DNA of 64,000 nucleotides from Burkholderia sp. SRS-46 (GCF_004343775.1 NZ_PTXL01000003.1:372001-436000); one strand, 5' to 3'. Shown: positions 44,229 to 53,717, counted from the first letter of the stretch. Numbers and translations are program-made. Notes: generated by a model from the letters alone, not told the origin.

Positions 44229-44423
44229 ATGGCTTACATCATCATTGCCGCTCAAGATATTCGCGAAATTCGCGAGCGTCTCGGCGCGAATCAATTGACC
44301 GACAACGACGTCAAATTCGTCGATCTGCTGTTGCAGCGCGCGCATCGGGCCGCCGAGATCCATGCGGCGGCGGACCGCCTGACCGTCGATCGTCTCCCGA
44401 TCGGCTTCGATCTCGTTAAATGA
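44229..44423 (+). CDS. 64-residue small protein heading an unassigned enzyme cluster
   Basis: MAYIIIAAQDIREIRERLGA, then a helical middle (VKFVDLLLQRAHRAAEIHAA) and a distinct end TVDRLPIGFDLVK. AAGGGG lies 6 nt before the ATG, and its stop overlaps the next gene's start. No Cys, no double-glycine leader, no signal peptide. It could be a peptide substrate, a carrier or a small partner subunit for the redox enzymes behind it. Not recognised. Confidence 0.6.
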   Translation: MAYIIIAAQDIREIRERLGANQLTDNDVKFVDLLLQRAHRAAEIHAAADRLTVDRLPIGFDLVK

Positions 44424-45166
44424 GCGTCGCGCGCAACGCGTACGACGTGCCGTCGGCGGCCGCGCCGTCGCCGACGGCCTTTCGTGACGCGATCGAGGCA
44501 GCGCTGCTCGAGGAGGCGCACCGCTATCGAGCCGAAGTGCCGCGCGCCGGGCAGCTGGCGGACGCATCGTTGCCGTTCGACACCGATTACTACATCGCGC
44601 ACCGGATCGAGACGGTTCATCGTATCCGCCTGACGGCGCGTACCGACGCGCTTGCGTTGCTGAAAATGCTCGACGAGGATTACGACACCGCCTGCCGGTG
44701 GGGCGACTACATCGTCGAGGAAATGAAGCACGATCGCATGTTCCTGGCCGATCTCGCCACGCACGGTTACCGGAAGTCGATCATCGAGGAGCGGCCGCCG
44801 TTGAAATCGACGCGCGCGCTGCTCGATTATCTCGAGGCGCGAATCCACAGCGTCGGCTCGGTGGCCGCGGTCAGCTATTCGATTTTCGTCGAATGGAATT
44901 CGGCGCGATTCTCCCGCGCGGCGATCGAACGGGCCGCCGCCGTGTTCGGCGAGCGACACGTGCGCGGCGCGAACGCGCACCTGCGTATCGACGAACAGGA
45001 CGACCACTATGCGGAGATGGTGGAGATTGCCTATCGGCTGACCGCCGAGCGTGGCGGCGCGTCCGTCGTCATTCCGCTGCTGCGCGACATCGCCAGCCTG
45101 CTTCGCGCCACCTTCGTCGAGCTGCACGAGCTCACGGCCGCCTCGCCCGCCCCCGCTACGTCATGA
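44420..45166 (+). CDS. Putative haem-oxygenase-fold iron enzyme
   Basis: A 248-residue all-helical protein. Segments HDRMFLADLATHGYR, SIFVEWNSARF and HLRIDEQDDHYAEMVEIAY place His, Glu and Asp residues in the way seen in iron-containing redox enzymes of the haem-oxygenase-like/TenA-PqqC superfamily, which use a dinuclear iron site for N-oxygenation, C-C cleavage or related chemistry. Assignment is by pattern only; a non-metal TenA-like role is possible. ATG 44420 overlaps the 64-aa gene; its stop overlaps the opine dehydrogenase start. Confidence 0.5.
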   Translation: MSVARNAYDVPSAAAPSPTAFRDAIEAALLEEAHRYRAEVPRAGQLADASLPFDTDYYIAHRIETVHRIRLTARTDALALLKMLDEDYDTACRWGDYIVEEMKHDRMFLADLATHGYRKSIIEERPPLKSTRALLDYLEARIHSVGSVAAVSYSIFVEWNSARFSRAAIERAAAVFGERHVRGANAHLRIDEQDDHYAEMVEIAYRLTAERGGASVVIPLLRDIASLLRATFVELHELTAASPAPATS

Positions 45167-46311
45167 AGGTCGCCGTCTGCGGCGGGGGCAGCATCGCGCT
45201 CACGGCGGCGGCTGTGCTCGCGGCCCGTCCGGGCTTCGAGGTCTCGGTGCTGACGCGCGAACCGTCGAGCTGGTCGAACGTCGCGACGATTCATTTCGGC
45301 GATCGCCTTCGTCTGGCCGGCCCCGTCGATGCGACGGACGACCCGGCCCGGGCAATCGGCGCAAGCGACTGGGTGTTGCTCGCGGTGCCCGCGTTCGCTC
45401 ACGCCACGCTCCTCGAACGCATCCGGCCGTTCCTCGCGCCGCATGCCTGGGTGGGGTGCCTCGGCTGCGCTGCCGGATTCGACTGGCGCGTCGCCCGCGT
45501 ACTCGGGAACGGCGCGCGATATTTCGGACTGCAACGCACCCCGTGGGTCGCGCGCACCGTCGTGCGCGGCGAGGTGGTTCACGTCACTGCCGTGCGAAGC
45601 CGCGTCGGCATCGCGGGCCATCCGGCGCGCGAACTGACGGCGCTCGCGCCGCGCCTGTCCGACGCGTTCGGGCTCGAGCTTCGCCCGCTGGGCGGCTACC
45701 TGTCCGTCACGCTCGGGTTCGACAACCCCGCCTTGCATCCACCGCGCCTCTTCGCGCTCTACGGCAGCGGCAGGCCAGTCGCGCCGTCCGTGCGCTTCTA
45801 CGGCGACTGGGACGACGTGGCCAGCGCGCATCTGCTGCGCCTCGACGACGAGCTGGCGCGGATCCGAAGCGCGTTGAACGTGCCGAGCGACGTCGGCGCG
45901 CGCGTCCATTTCGGCGCGGATTCGCCGGACGTCGTGACGGCGCTCATCCGCTCGATGGCGCCGTTGCGCCATATCACCGTTCCGTCCCGCGCCGATGGTT
46001 CGCCCGATACCGATGCGCGCTTCTTTCAGGAAGACTTCGCGCATGGACTGGCGATCCATCGGGCGCTCGGCCGACTCGCCGGCGTGGAGACGCCGGTGCT
46101 CGACACGATGCTCGGATGGGCCGAAAGGCTGCTCGAACGGCCTGGCCACGATCACGTGGCGCCCCCTTCGCCGTGGCACGACGCGCAATCCCTGGGACTA
46201 CTCGATGCGGCGTCCATCGAATCCTTCTCGTGCGACGCGCGGTTGTCGATTCGTTGCGCGTCGCACGACGACGGCGCACGCGCCGCGATACTGGATGGCT
46301 CGCCATGCTGA
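45163..46311 (+). CDS. Octopine/opine dehydrogenase-family enzyme 1
   Basis: A 382-residue NAD(P)-binding protein. N-terminal MKVAVCGGGSIALTAAAVLA is the Rossmann motif; VLLAVPAFAHATLLERI follows the nucleotide domain. The C-terminal helical domain (GGYLSVTLGFDNPALHPPRL; DFAHGLAIHRALGRLAG) matches the octopine/nopaline dehydrogenase family, which reductively condenses an amino acid with a 2-oxo acid or runs the reverse reaction. Its Asn-Pro/His motif (NPALHP) is the likely catalytic His. A second family member is encoded convergently at 47226-48386. Overlaps both neighbours. Confidence 0.8.
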   Translation: MKVAVCGGGSIALTAAAVLAARPGFEVSVLTREPSSWSNVATIHFGDRLRLAGPVDATDDPARAIGASDWVLLAVPAFAHATLLERIRPFLAPHAWVGCLGCAAGFDWRVARVLGNGARYFGLQRTPWVARTVVRGEVVHVTAVRSRVGIAGHPARELTALAPRLSDAFGLELRPLGGYLSVTLGFDNPALHPPRLFALYGSGRPVAPSVRFYGDWDDVASAHLLRLDDELARIRSALNVPSDVGARVHFGADSPDVVTALIRSMAPLRHITVPSRADGSPDTDARFFQEDFAHGLAIHRALGRLAGVETPVLDTMLGWAERLLERPGHDHVAPPSPWHDAQSLGLLDAASIESFSCDARLSIRCASHDDGARAAILDGSPC

Positions 46312-47192
46312 CCTTTCCCGCCGTGGCTGCGCTCCCGCCCGACCAGGCCGCGCGCCTGCCGAACGAGGCCGATTGCTCGGCCTACGCGCAACGGGGCTGG
46401 TTCGTGAGCGATGCCATCGTTCCCGCCGCGTTGCTCGACGCGGCCGCCGAGGATATCGCGCGCTACCGGCGCGGCGAGCGTGACGCGGCGATTGCCGCGC
46501 AGGCGACGCAGCGCGACTGGGTCGAGGGGTCCGTGCAAGTCATCCAGATCAGCGGCTACCTGTCGTTGCAGATGCGTGCGGTGCGCGACCTGGTCGCCTA
46601 CCCGGCGATCGCCGCGATCGCGGGGCGACTCGCGCGCACGCACGAGATCCGCCTGTTCCACGACCGCCTGATCGTGAAGCCCAGCGGGCTCCCGGCAGCG
46701 TCGACCGAAACCGGCTGGCATACGGATGTGGCCTATTGGGGCAACTCGAGTTCGACGGAACTGCTGACCGCGTGGATTCCGCTCGCGGATTGCGGCGTGA
46801 ACGACGGGACGCTCGCCGTCGTCGAAGGCAGTCACCATTGGCCGACTATCTCGCTGGAACGGCGTTTCCTGACCCCCGACTTCAACGGACAGGTGCCGGC
46901 GGCGATGGTGCCGGATGCGGTCGAGCCGGTCGTGCGCGTGTTGCCCGTCAAGCGCGGCCAGGTCGTGTTTCACCATAGCAGGGTGCTGCACCGGAGCGTG
47001 CCGAATCTCGGCGAGGCCCCACGAATCGCGCTCGCCGTCCATCTGCAGGACGCGGCGAATCGCCATCGACCCTGGATTCAGCCGAACGGCCGCCGCGCGA
47101 TGCATTCGAACGAATTGCTGTGCAGGCTGACACCGGGCGGCGCTCCGGATTTCGCGGATCCGCGCGTCTTTCCCGTTTTGTGGCGCGCGTAG
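46305..47192 (+). CDS. PhyH-family Fe(II)/2-oxoglutarate dioxygenase
   Basis: A 295-residue protein. The facial-triad motif TGWHTDVAYW (His-x-Asp) and the distal His in SRVLHRSVPN with Arg in APRIALAVHLQD identify a phytanoyl-CoA-dioxygenase-type hydroxylase. TLAVVEGSHHWP is typical of the family. ATG 46305 overlaps the opine dehydrogenase by 7 nt, so it belongs to the same operon. Bacterial members often hydroxylate amino acids or small metabolites; the substrate is unknown. Confidence 0.87.
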   Translation: MLTFPAVAALPPDQAARLPNEADCSAYAQRGWFVSDAIVPAALLDAAAEDIARYRRGERDAAIAAQATQRDWVEGSVQVIQISGYLSLQMRAVRDLVAYPAIAAIAGRLARTHEIRLFHDRLIVKPSGLPAASTETGWHTDVAYWGNSSSTELLTAWIPLADCGVNDGTLAVVEGSHHWPTISLERRFLTPDFNGQVPAAMVPDAVEPVVRVLPVKRGQVVFHHSRVLHRSVPNLGEAPRIALAVHLQDAANRHRPWIQPNGRRAMHSNELLCRLTPGGAPDFADPRVFPVLWRA

Positions 47193-47225
47193 GCACGCAT
47201 CGACGGTCCGATGCGCGGTGCCGCG

Positions 47226-48386
47226 TCACCTGAGCATGGCGACGAGATCCGCCGCATTCGCCACACCGAAACGCTGCGGCAGCGGCAAGCCACGCGTGTC
47301 GCTGCCCAGCGCGTGGCCGTCGTCGAGCCACGTTCGGCCCATCCAGCGCTGCGCCCAGCGAATGACCTCGTCCAGCGCCGGCGTCGCGACGCCCACGATC
47401 TCGGCGAGTGCGCGTTGCACGACGATGCCGTATGGCACGTCCTCGGCGAAGTAGTAACTGTGCAGGTCGGGCGTCCAGCCATGGTCGACGGCCCGCATCG
47501 GCATGGGCCGGTCGCGCAGCGCCGCGATGCGCCGGATGATCTGCGTCATCTCGCGGGCATCGCGCGCGCCGTAGTGTTCGAGCAAGGTCCGGCGGCCCGA
47601 TAGGTCGACCGGACACGCGCGGCCGATCGATTGCAGGTCGTGCTCGCAGGCAAGATAGCGCGCCGATGCCGGCTCGTCCCAGTCTTCGTAGAACTGAGGA
47701 CGCGTCGCCCAGACGCCTTCCGGAGACGCGTCGCGCCAGAGCGAATAAAGGCGCGCGGGATGGAAGATCGGATTGGAATTGCTCAGGCAGACCGCAAGGT
47801 AATGCGCGAGCGGCGTCGTCGGGATGTTGAGCAGCGCTTGCAGCCAGCGCGCGGCGGACGGTGCGTAGTGGCTCGGCACGGTGGCGACGAACAGCTCGGG
47901 GCGGATGCCCGACACCCAGACGACCTCGCCGTACGACACGACCTTCCGCACGTACGGCACGCGCTGCAAGCCGAGCAAGCGCTGCTCGGGACCGAGCGCA
48001 AGACGCACGGCCCACGGCAGCCCGCCATAGCCTGGAAAGCCCGCGAGCCAGGTGTGCGGGCTCAGATACGGCGCGATCCGGCGCAACACGACTTCACGCG
48101 CGGCGTGCGGAATCGCCAGGATCACGAGGTCGGCGTCGGCGACCACCTCGGACGGGTCGTCCGAGACGGCATGCACGGCCCCGTACAGCTCGGCCTTGTC
48201 GAGATAGATCAGCCGGATGCGCCGTGACCAGCGCTCCGGCTGGCGCGTGAGCAACCGCACCTCGTTCGACGCACTCGCCCCCAGCACCGCGACCAGCGCA
48301 TGCGCGAGGCTTCCGCCGCCGCACACGCAGATCCTGAACGGCGCGCCCCGCGGCCTGTCGGGAAAAAGGTCAGCGCTCGTGGTCAT
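47226..48386 (-). CDS. Octopine/opine dehydrogenase-family enzyme 2
   Basis: A 386-residue paralogue of the 45163 gene: Rossmann motif FRICVCGGGSLAHALVAVLG, VILAIPHAAREVVLRRIAPYL, and the catalytic region AVCLSNSNPIFHPARLYSLW, parallel to NPALHPPRLFALY of enzyme 1. ATG 48386 overlaps the stop of the methyltransferase gene. It ends 34 nt from the convergent PhyH gene. Two different opine-type dehydrogenases in one locus suggest sequential or two-substrate chemistry. Confidence 0.8.
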   Translation of the reverse strand: MTTSADLFPDRPRGAPFRICVCGGGSLAHALVAVLGASASNEVRLLTRQPERWSRRIRLIYLDKAELYGAVHAVSDDPSEVVADADLVILAIPHAAREVVLRRIAPYLSPHTWLAGFPGYGGLPWAVRLALGPEQRLLGLQRVPYVRKVVSYGEVVWVSGIRPELFVATVPSHYAPSAARWLQALLNIPTTPLAHYLAVCLSNSNPIFHPARLYSLWRDASPEGVWATRPQFYEDWDEPASARYLACEHDLQSIGRACPVDLSGRRTLLEHYGARDAREMTQIIRRIAALRDRPMPMRAVDHGWTPDLHSYYFAEDVPYGIVVQRALAEIVGVATPALDEVIRWAQRWMGRTWLDDGHALGSDTRGLPLPQRFGVANAADLVAMLR

Positions 48387-49105
48387 TCGGCTCGGCGAGC
48401 CAGCCACAAAGGCCGGCCCAAGCCGGCGACGGCGACGCGCCGGCACGAAAAGCCGCCCGCCGACAGCGCCATCTCGATCTCGTGATCCTCGAAAAGATGC
48501 AGGACGTGACGATCGACGTGATGGCTGACACCGGCTTCGACCGTCGCGACCAGCCAATGGAAATCGAGTATCGAGTCGCGGTTGTCGCGCTTGAGCACGG
48601 CCTGCCGGCAGAGCTTGAGCGCGTGGCCGTCGAACACGTCCATCCAGAGCGCGCCCCCGCGCGCCTCGGCGGGGGTCAGCCACGGACGCAACAAGAGCAC
48701 CCCGCGCGGCGGCAACGCGCGCGCGAACGCCGCGACGGCTGCGGCGAGCTCGTCGCACGAGCGCAGATAGGCAATGGCGGAACAGAGGCAGAGGATCGCG
48801 TCGACGCGTTCCGGCCAGTCGAAGTCCCTGAGATCGGCCAACCGAAGCAGCGTGCCGGGAAGCTTGTCGCGCGCCACGCGCAGCATCGCCTCGCTGCGGT
48901 CGAACCCGCCCACCGCGTAATGCCGGCGCAGCGCCACCAGGTAATTGCCCGTGCCGCAGGCCGCTTCGAGCACGTTCGCGCCGTCGTGCACGCCCTCCGC
49001 GAGCAGCAACCCATGTATCGCATCGACATGGCCGCCGTAATCGAATCCGGCATGTATGAGGTCGTAGTACCGCGCGAAATCGCCGTAAAGGAGAGTGTCC
49101 GTCAT
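48383..49105 (-). CDS. Class I SAM-dependent methyltransferase
   Basis: A 240-residue enzyme. LYGDFARYYDLIHAGFDYGG at the start and VLEAACGTGNYLVALRRHY (motif I), GFDRSEAML and LLRLADLRDFDW resemble small-molecule N- or O-methyltransferases of the SgcM/dTDP type. ATG 49105 is used; the frame continues upstream without coding character. Coupled (ATGA) to opine dehydrogenase 2. Confidence 0.85.
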   Translation of the reverse strand: MTDTLLYGDFARYYDLIHAGFDYGGHVDAIHGLLLAEGVHDGANVLEAACGTGNYLVALRRHYAVGGFDRSEAMLRVARDKLPGTLLRLADLRDFDWPERVDAILCLCSAIAYLRSCDELAAAVAAFARALPPRGVLLLRPWLTPAEARGGALWMDVFDGHALKLCRQAVLKRDNRDSILDFHWLVATVEAGVSHHVDRHVLHLFEDHEIEMALSAGGFSCRRVAVAGLGRPLWLARRAE

Positions 49106-49527
49106 TGCGCCTCGATGTCGATCGAATTCGAATGTGCAGCACGGCAATCGACAAGTATAGGCATCGGCACCGTTTCGATCAGGAAATATCGTATGGCGCC
49201 GCCCGATCGCTTCCAATATTGCAAAAACACTGGCAATAATAACAGGTGGAATATCAAATACCCGACCACTAATATCAGAACGAACACCTGCCGAAACACA
49301 CACTCAACACCCTCGACTCAGCAAATGTGACGGGTGAATGACGGCGCCGATGGCGCCGGGCTTCCGAGCGGCAAAAAGACAATAATTCAAAAACAGGGTT
49401 GTGCGGCTTTGGCCGACAACCGCATGACCGGCTGTCGCGTTTTATTGATTTTAAATTCAATATTTATTTAAAAAAGACCCGGCCCACGCCGCCGGGTTGA
49501 ACAGCTCTGTCACGGAGACCATTTCAA
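49106..49527. other. AT-rich divergent region
   Basis: Low-GC spacer between the methyltransferase (minus) and the oxidase-lipoxygenase transcription unit (plus). No gene is supported; promoters for both directions are expected here. Confidence 0.45.
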
Positions 49528-49608
49528 ATGGACAGCTTTGTTCGCAATAGCGCCTGGAGCAAATCCCCGTTCCGACACGCGTCCGCCGGACGCCCCCTCC
49601 CAAAGTAA
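49528..49608 (+). CDS. Possible 26-codon leader ORF
   Basis: ATG 49528 with GGAG ten bases upstream opens a 26-codon frame (MDSFVRNSAWSKSPFRHASA...) ending at TAA 49608, 134 nt before the oxidase-lipoxygenase gene. It could be a leader peptide or chance; composition is basic with no hydrophobic stretch. Confidence 0.25.
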   Translation: MDSFVRNSAWSKSPFRHASAGRPLPK

Positions 49609-49742
49609 GCCCCCTGCCGGTCGAGCACGCATTTGCGTCGCGCATCGCGCGCGTCGCGTGTCCGATGTCGATTCGGCGGCTGATCGACACCGCCCGATGA
49701 CTGAGCCGTCCCCGCTGTCACACCACCCGAAAAGAGGATCTC

Positions 49743-52700
49743 ATGAGCTTCCTTCATTTCAACGCCACGACCGTATCGCCGGTGCGCCACGCCCGGCAGC
49801 GGCGCCCGCTCGGCGCCGCGTTCTCGAACTGGATATTGGCCAACCATGGGGCCACCTACCGCGCCAGGATCGAAACGCAGCGCGCGAAAGCCGCCAATAT
49901 CCGCGCGACGCGCGGCGCGGCCGCGTACAAGCTGTCGGCCAAGGTGGACGCGCCGCAGGTCGGGATCGTCGGCGGCGGTTTCGCGGGGATGTTCGCTGGG
50001 CTGATCCTGCAGTCGCTCGGCATCGAGTTCGAGTTGTTCGAATCGTCGGACCGCGTGGGCGGACGCATTCACACGTGGTACTCGAGCGACTACGATCCGA
50101 ACGACGTGCAACGCGCCGGCCTGTATGGCGAAGTCGGCGGGATGCGCCTGCCGCAGTTTTCGGCGGACATGCTGCCGGTGCAACAGCTGGCGCTGGCGGT
50201 GAATGCGGTGCTGGCCCGCAACGGCCTGGACGGCCAGAACGTGTACTGGCGGAAGTTCTATTACGACTCGCCGCAGCAGCGGCTGCGCTACAACAACATG
50301 GCAACGCCCACGACGGCCGCCGAGTCGACGCTGGACAGCTTCAACTTCGGCGTGGCGAACGGCGGCGACGTGCCGGTGGTCTGGGTGACGCCGAAGGGCG
50401 TCGGCAAAGACCAGTTCCTGCCGATCAACAAGGTGCTGGATCAGGTGAACGATCCGTTCCTGAAGGCCATCAACCGGTCGTTTTCCGAGGGCTTCGACCT
50501 GCTGATGCAGTACGACCAGTATTCGATGTGGGACTACCTGACGACGCAGTTCCGCCTCGGGGATCTCGGCGACTACTACGATCCGGCGATGGGCGCGAAG
50601 AACGATCTGTTGCCGTGGTCCGTGGCCAATTTCCTCGAGACCACCAACGTGGGCAGCGGGATGTACTCGGTTTCGTTCGTGGAAATGGTGATCGCCGTCT
50701 ATGACTGGGGCGGCAGCAAGGACCCCTATCGACCGGACGACAACGCGATCTACATGCTGACCGTGGACCAGGGGATGCAGCGCTTCCCGGACGCGTGCAG
50801 GACGGTGCTCGATCTGCAGGACGCCGTCACCGTGCAGGATGGCATCACCGCGCAGATTCAGGTCGGCATGCTGCCGCAATCGAGCGGCCTCTACAGTTAC
50901 GATCCGCCCAATCTCACGCCGGATGCCAGGCCGCCGGCATCCACCGCCCGCTATCCGGAAAGCGCGTCGCGCGGCGAACCCTCGCGGGCCGCTTACAAGC
51001 AGCGCGTGCACCTTCAGCACGAAGTGACGAGCCTGCGCCACGACCCGGGCCTGAACGACGGCCAGGGCGGCATGCGGGTCAAGGTGCGCCGCACGCACGA
51101 CGGCCGCGAGCACGAGCGGACCTATCCGTACGTCGTCACCACGCTGCCCACCGGCGCCTACCTGAACGGCCGGAAGCACGTGAACCTGCTGGAAGGGATC
51201 TCCTTCGACAAGGCGCAGGCGATCCGCGAATGTAACTACATGGCGTCGTTCAAGGCCTTCCTGACCTTCAAGCGCCAGTTCTGGACCGACGCGGGCGAGC
51301 GCCAGGAGCAGACGGGCGGCTACGGCGCGGCGGCGACCGACCGCCCGAACCGGCAGATCATCTATCCGTCGTACGGCTATGCGGCGAACCAGGGTGTGCT
51401 GCAGGTGTATTGCTGGGCGCTGGATGCGCGCAAGCTCGGGGCGCTCGACGACCGGGAGCGCATCGCGGAATGCCTCAAGGGCATTCAATACCTGTATCCC
51501 GAAGTCGACGTCTACGATTGCTTCGCGGGCTACGAGGACGGCGTGACGACCAAGACCTGGTTCTGGGACGAGCATGCGGGCGGCGGCGCATTCGCGCTGT
51601 TCAAGCCGGGGCAGTTCAAGCAGCTCTACCCCACGCTGCTGACGCCCGAGTTCGACGGCTGCCTGAACTTTGCCGGCGAGTGCTGCTCGGTGCATCACGG
51701 CTGGATCGTCGGGGCGCTGGATTCGGCCTACAACGCCGTGCTGAACATCCTGCAGCACGCCGGAGAGACCGACAAGATCGACGCGATGCAGCAGACCTGG
51801 GGCAAGTTCCTCGCGCCGGATATCGAAGGCGATCCGGCAACGGCCAACCAGATGTCGTACGCCTACACGTACAACAAGACCGACCGCGATGCGGCATCGA
51901 AGCCGCCCGGCGGCGGCGACAGCATCTACGGCGACGTGCAATACGTGTTCGATGGCCAGGTGCCCGCGTTCGTGGCGGACTACGACACGGTGCCGCAATC
52001 GATGAAGGCCACCAACCGCGACAAGCAGGTGCTGGCGATGCTGAACACGGCCTGGGACGACAACGTCGCGTGGCGCGCCAAGCTGCCGCCCAAGCCCGTG
52101 GATAGGGAAAACGCGGTGAAGATGCTGGAGGACATCTACTACGGCAACAACTTCCAGACGATCCCGGCGCCGAAGTTCTGGCTGAAGAGCGACGACGAAT
52201 TCGCCCGGCAGCAGCTGGCGGGCTTCATGCCGACCTTGCTCGAGAAGGTGTCGACGGCGGACTTCGACCGGTTGGTGTCGGAGGCCGGCATCGTCGACGC
52301 GGCGCGTCTCGGCCGGCCGGGCGCGGTGCAATACGTGGCCAACTACCGGCGCTACCTGGAGGCCTGCACGGTGACGCCGGCGGGCTATTACCTCGCCAAG
52401 CCGCTCGTCTTCTTCACCGTGAACCACCATCACGAGCTGATGCCGGTCGGTATCCAGCTCGAACCGGGCGGCGAGCTGTTCACGCCGGACATGGCCAATG
52501 CCGAGAATGCCTGGCTGCTCGCCAAGATGCAGACCAACTGCGCGGGCCAGACGCTGCACGACGTGGGCTTTCATCAGCTGCTGACGCACCAGATCTGCGC
52601 GATGGTGTCGATTGCGCTGTTCTCGGAAGAGGTCTTCAACCCGGACACGCTGCCCCATTCGGCGGAGCCGTTCCAGCAGCACCCCGTGTTCAAGCTGCTG

Positions 52701-53717
52701 CGGCCGCACGTGGTGAAGACCGTCGAATTCCAGCAGACCATCTACAACCGGGCCTACGACCCGTATGCCAAATCCTTCCCGGCGACCCGCGAGGCCAATG
52801 GCGCACCCGGGGTGTACAACATCGGCTTCGTCTACGACCTGATCTTCTCGTGCGGGCGGATCGGCAACTATCAGCTGCAGGACAGGATGTACTACGACAA
52901 CGATCGTTTCCGCTTCCTGGAGCTGGCCATTCCGGCCGATGCGAAGCGGCGCGGCGTCGAGCAAACGCCGTTCTCCTACGCATACGTTCACGACGCCGGC
53001 CTTTGGTATGACGCCATCTTCCGGTTCGTCGGCAAGTTCATCGCGATTCGGTATCCGGACGGCGATCTGGCGATCGAGGCGGACATCCAGCTTCAGCGCT
53101 TCTTCGACAAGCTGATTCCGGCGTTCAACTTCGTCGACAATGCGACGTTCGCCCATCGCTTTCCGGCCGAAGTCAAGACCGTCGCGGCGCTGCGCGACGT
53201 GCTCACGATGTTCATCTGGCAGTTCTCGGTGCAGCACACGGTGGTCAACGACGGCGCCTACAACCATGCGGCGTTCGTCCCCAACGCGTCGACGCTGATG
53301 TATCCGTTGCCGGCGGGCAAGCCGTCCTCGCGGTGGACGCCTGCCGACGTGCTGGCCTGCCTGCCGTCGCAAACGGCCACCTATCCGACGCTCGGCGGCA
53401 TGAACTTCATGGACGTGCAGATCAACGCGTCGGTGACCGGCCAGGGGCCCTACCCCGAAACGGTGCCGGGGCGCGGCGTGCTGGAGCCCTCGATCGACTT
53501 CCTGCAGGACAGCTACGGCTTCGTCGACCCGCAGCTGCGGGACGCCGTGTTCGACTACTACCTGGACGTCGTGAAGATCGGCGAGGCGATCGGCGCGCGG
53601 CAGGCCAGGGATACGGCGAACTACCTGAACGCGCATCCGGGCGCCACCGCGATTCCCGAAACGGTGGTGTTCGATCTCATCACGCCGGTCAACGTGATGA
53701 ACACGATCCAGACCTGA
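49743..53717 (+). CDS. L-amino-acid-oxidase-like flavoenzyme fused to a lipoxygenase
   Basis: A 1324-residue two-enzyme fusion. Residues ~70-670 are a flavin amine oxidase: QVGIVGGGFAGMFAG (FAD motif), DRVGGRIHTW, YGEVGGMRLP, and AGECCSVHHGWIVGALDS closing the FAD site. Residues ~690-1324 are a PLAT-less lipoxygenase: FHQLLTH gives iron ligands His944 and His949, HPVFKLLRPHVVKT is the conserved arch segment, and VQHTVVNDGAYNHAAFVPN gives His1165 and Asn1169. The chain ends NTIQT, so the terminal carboxylate is on Thr rather than the usual Ile. No signal peptide. AGAGGATCTC precedes the ATG. Amine oxidation makes peroxide, which can convert lipoxygenase iron to the active ferric form; coupling is an inference. 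Confidence 0.88.
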   Translation: MSFLHFNATTVSPVRHARQRRPLGAAFSNWILANHGATYRARIETQRAKAANIRATRGAAAYKLSAKVDAPQVGIVGGGFAGMFAGLILQSLGIEFELFESSDRVGGRIHTWYSSDYDPNDVQRAGLYGEVGGMRLPQFSADMLPVQQLALAVNAVLARNGLDGQNVYWRKFYYDSPQQRLRYNNMATPTTAAESTLDSFNFGVANGGDVPVVWVTPKGVGKDQFLPINKVLDQVNDPFLKAINRSFSEGFDLLMQYDQYSMWDYLTTQFRLGDLGDYYDPAMGAKNDLLPWSVANFLETTNVGSGMYSVSFVEMVIAVYDWGGSKDPYRPDDNAIYMLTVDQGMQRFPDACRTVLDLQDAVTVQDGITAQIQVGMLPQSSGLYSYDPPNLTPDARPPASTARYPESASRGEPSRAAYKQRVHLQHEVTSLRHDPGLNDGQGGMRVKVRRTHDGREHERTYPYVVTTLPTGAYLNGRKHVNLLEGISFDKAQAIRECNYMASFKAFLTFKRQFWTDAGERQEQTGGYGAAATDRPNRQIIYPSYGYAANQGVLQVYCWALDARKLGALDDRERIAECLKGIQYLYPEVDVYDCFAGYEDGVTTKTWFWDEHAGGGAFALFKPGQFKQLYPTLLTPEFDGCLNFAGECCSVHHGWIVGALDSAYNAVLNILQHAGETDKIDAMQQTWGKFLAPDIEGDPATANQMSYAYTYNKTDRDAASKPPGGGDSIYGDVQYVFDGQVPAFVADYDTVPQSMKATNRDKQVLAMLNTAWDDNVAWRAKLPPKPVDRENAVKMLEDIYYGNNFQTIPAPKFWLKSDDEFARQQLAGFMPTLLEKVSTADFDRLVSEAGIVDAARLGRPGAVQYVANYRRYLEACTVTPAGYYLAKPLVFFTVNHHHELMPVGIQLEPGGELFTPDMANAENAWLLAKMQTNCAGQTLHDVGFHQLLTHQICAMVSIALFSEEVFNPDTLPHSAEPFQQHPVFKLLRPHVVKTVEFQQTIYNRAYDPYAKSFPATREANGAPGVYNIGFVYDLIFSCGRIGNYQLQDRMYYDNDRFRFLELAIPADAKRRGVEQTPFSYAYVHDAGLWYDAIFRFVGKFIAIRYPDGDLAIEADIQLQRFFDKLIPAFNFVDNATFAHRFPAEVKTVAALRDVLTMFIWQFSVQHTVVNDGAYNHAAFVPNASTLMYPLPAGKPSSRWTPADVLACLPSQTATYPTLGGMNFMDVQINASVTGQGPYPETVPGRGVLEPSIDFLQDSYGFVDPQLRDAVFDYYLDVVKIGEAIGARQARDTANYLNAHPGATAIPETVVFDLITPVNVMNTIQT

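Noticed and set aside
44229..49105. Staphylopine/pseudopaline-type opine metallophore cluster
   Set aside because: Opine dehydrogenases are present, but no nicotianamine-synthase-like gene or metallophore exporter/importer is seen in or next to the locus.
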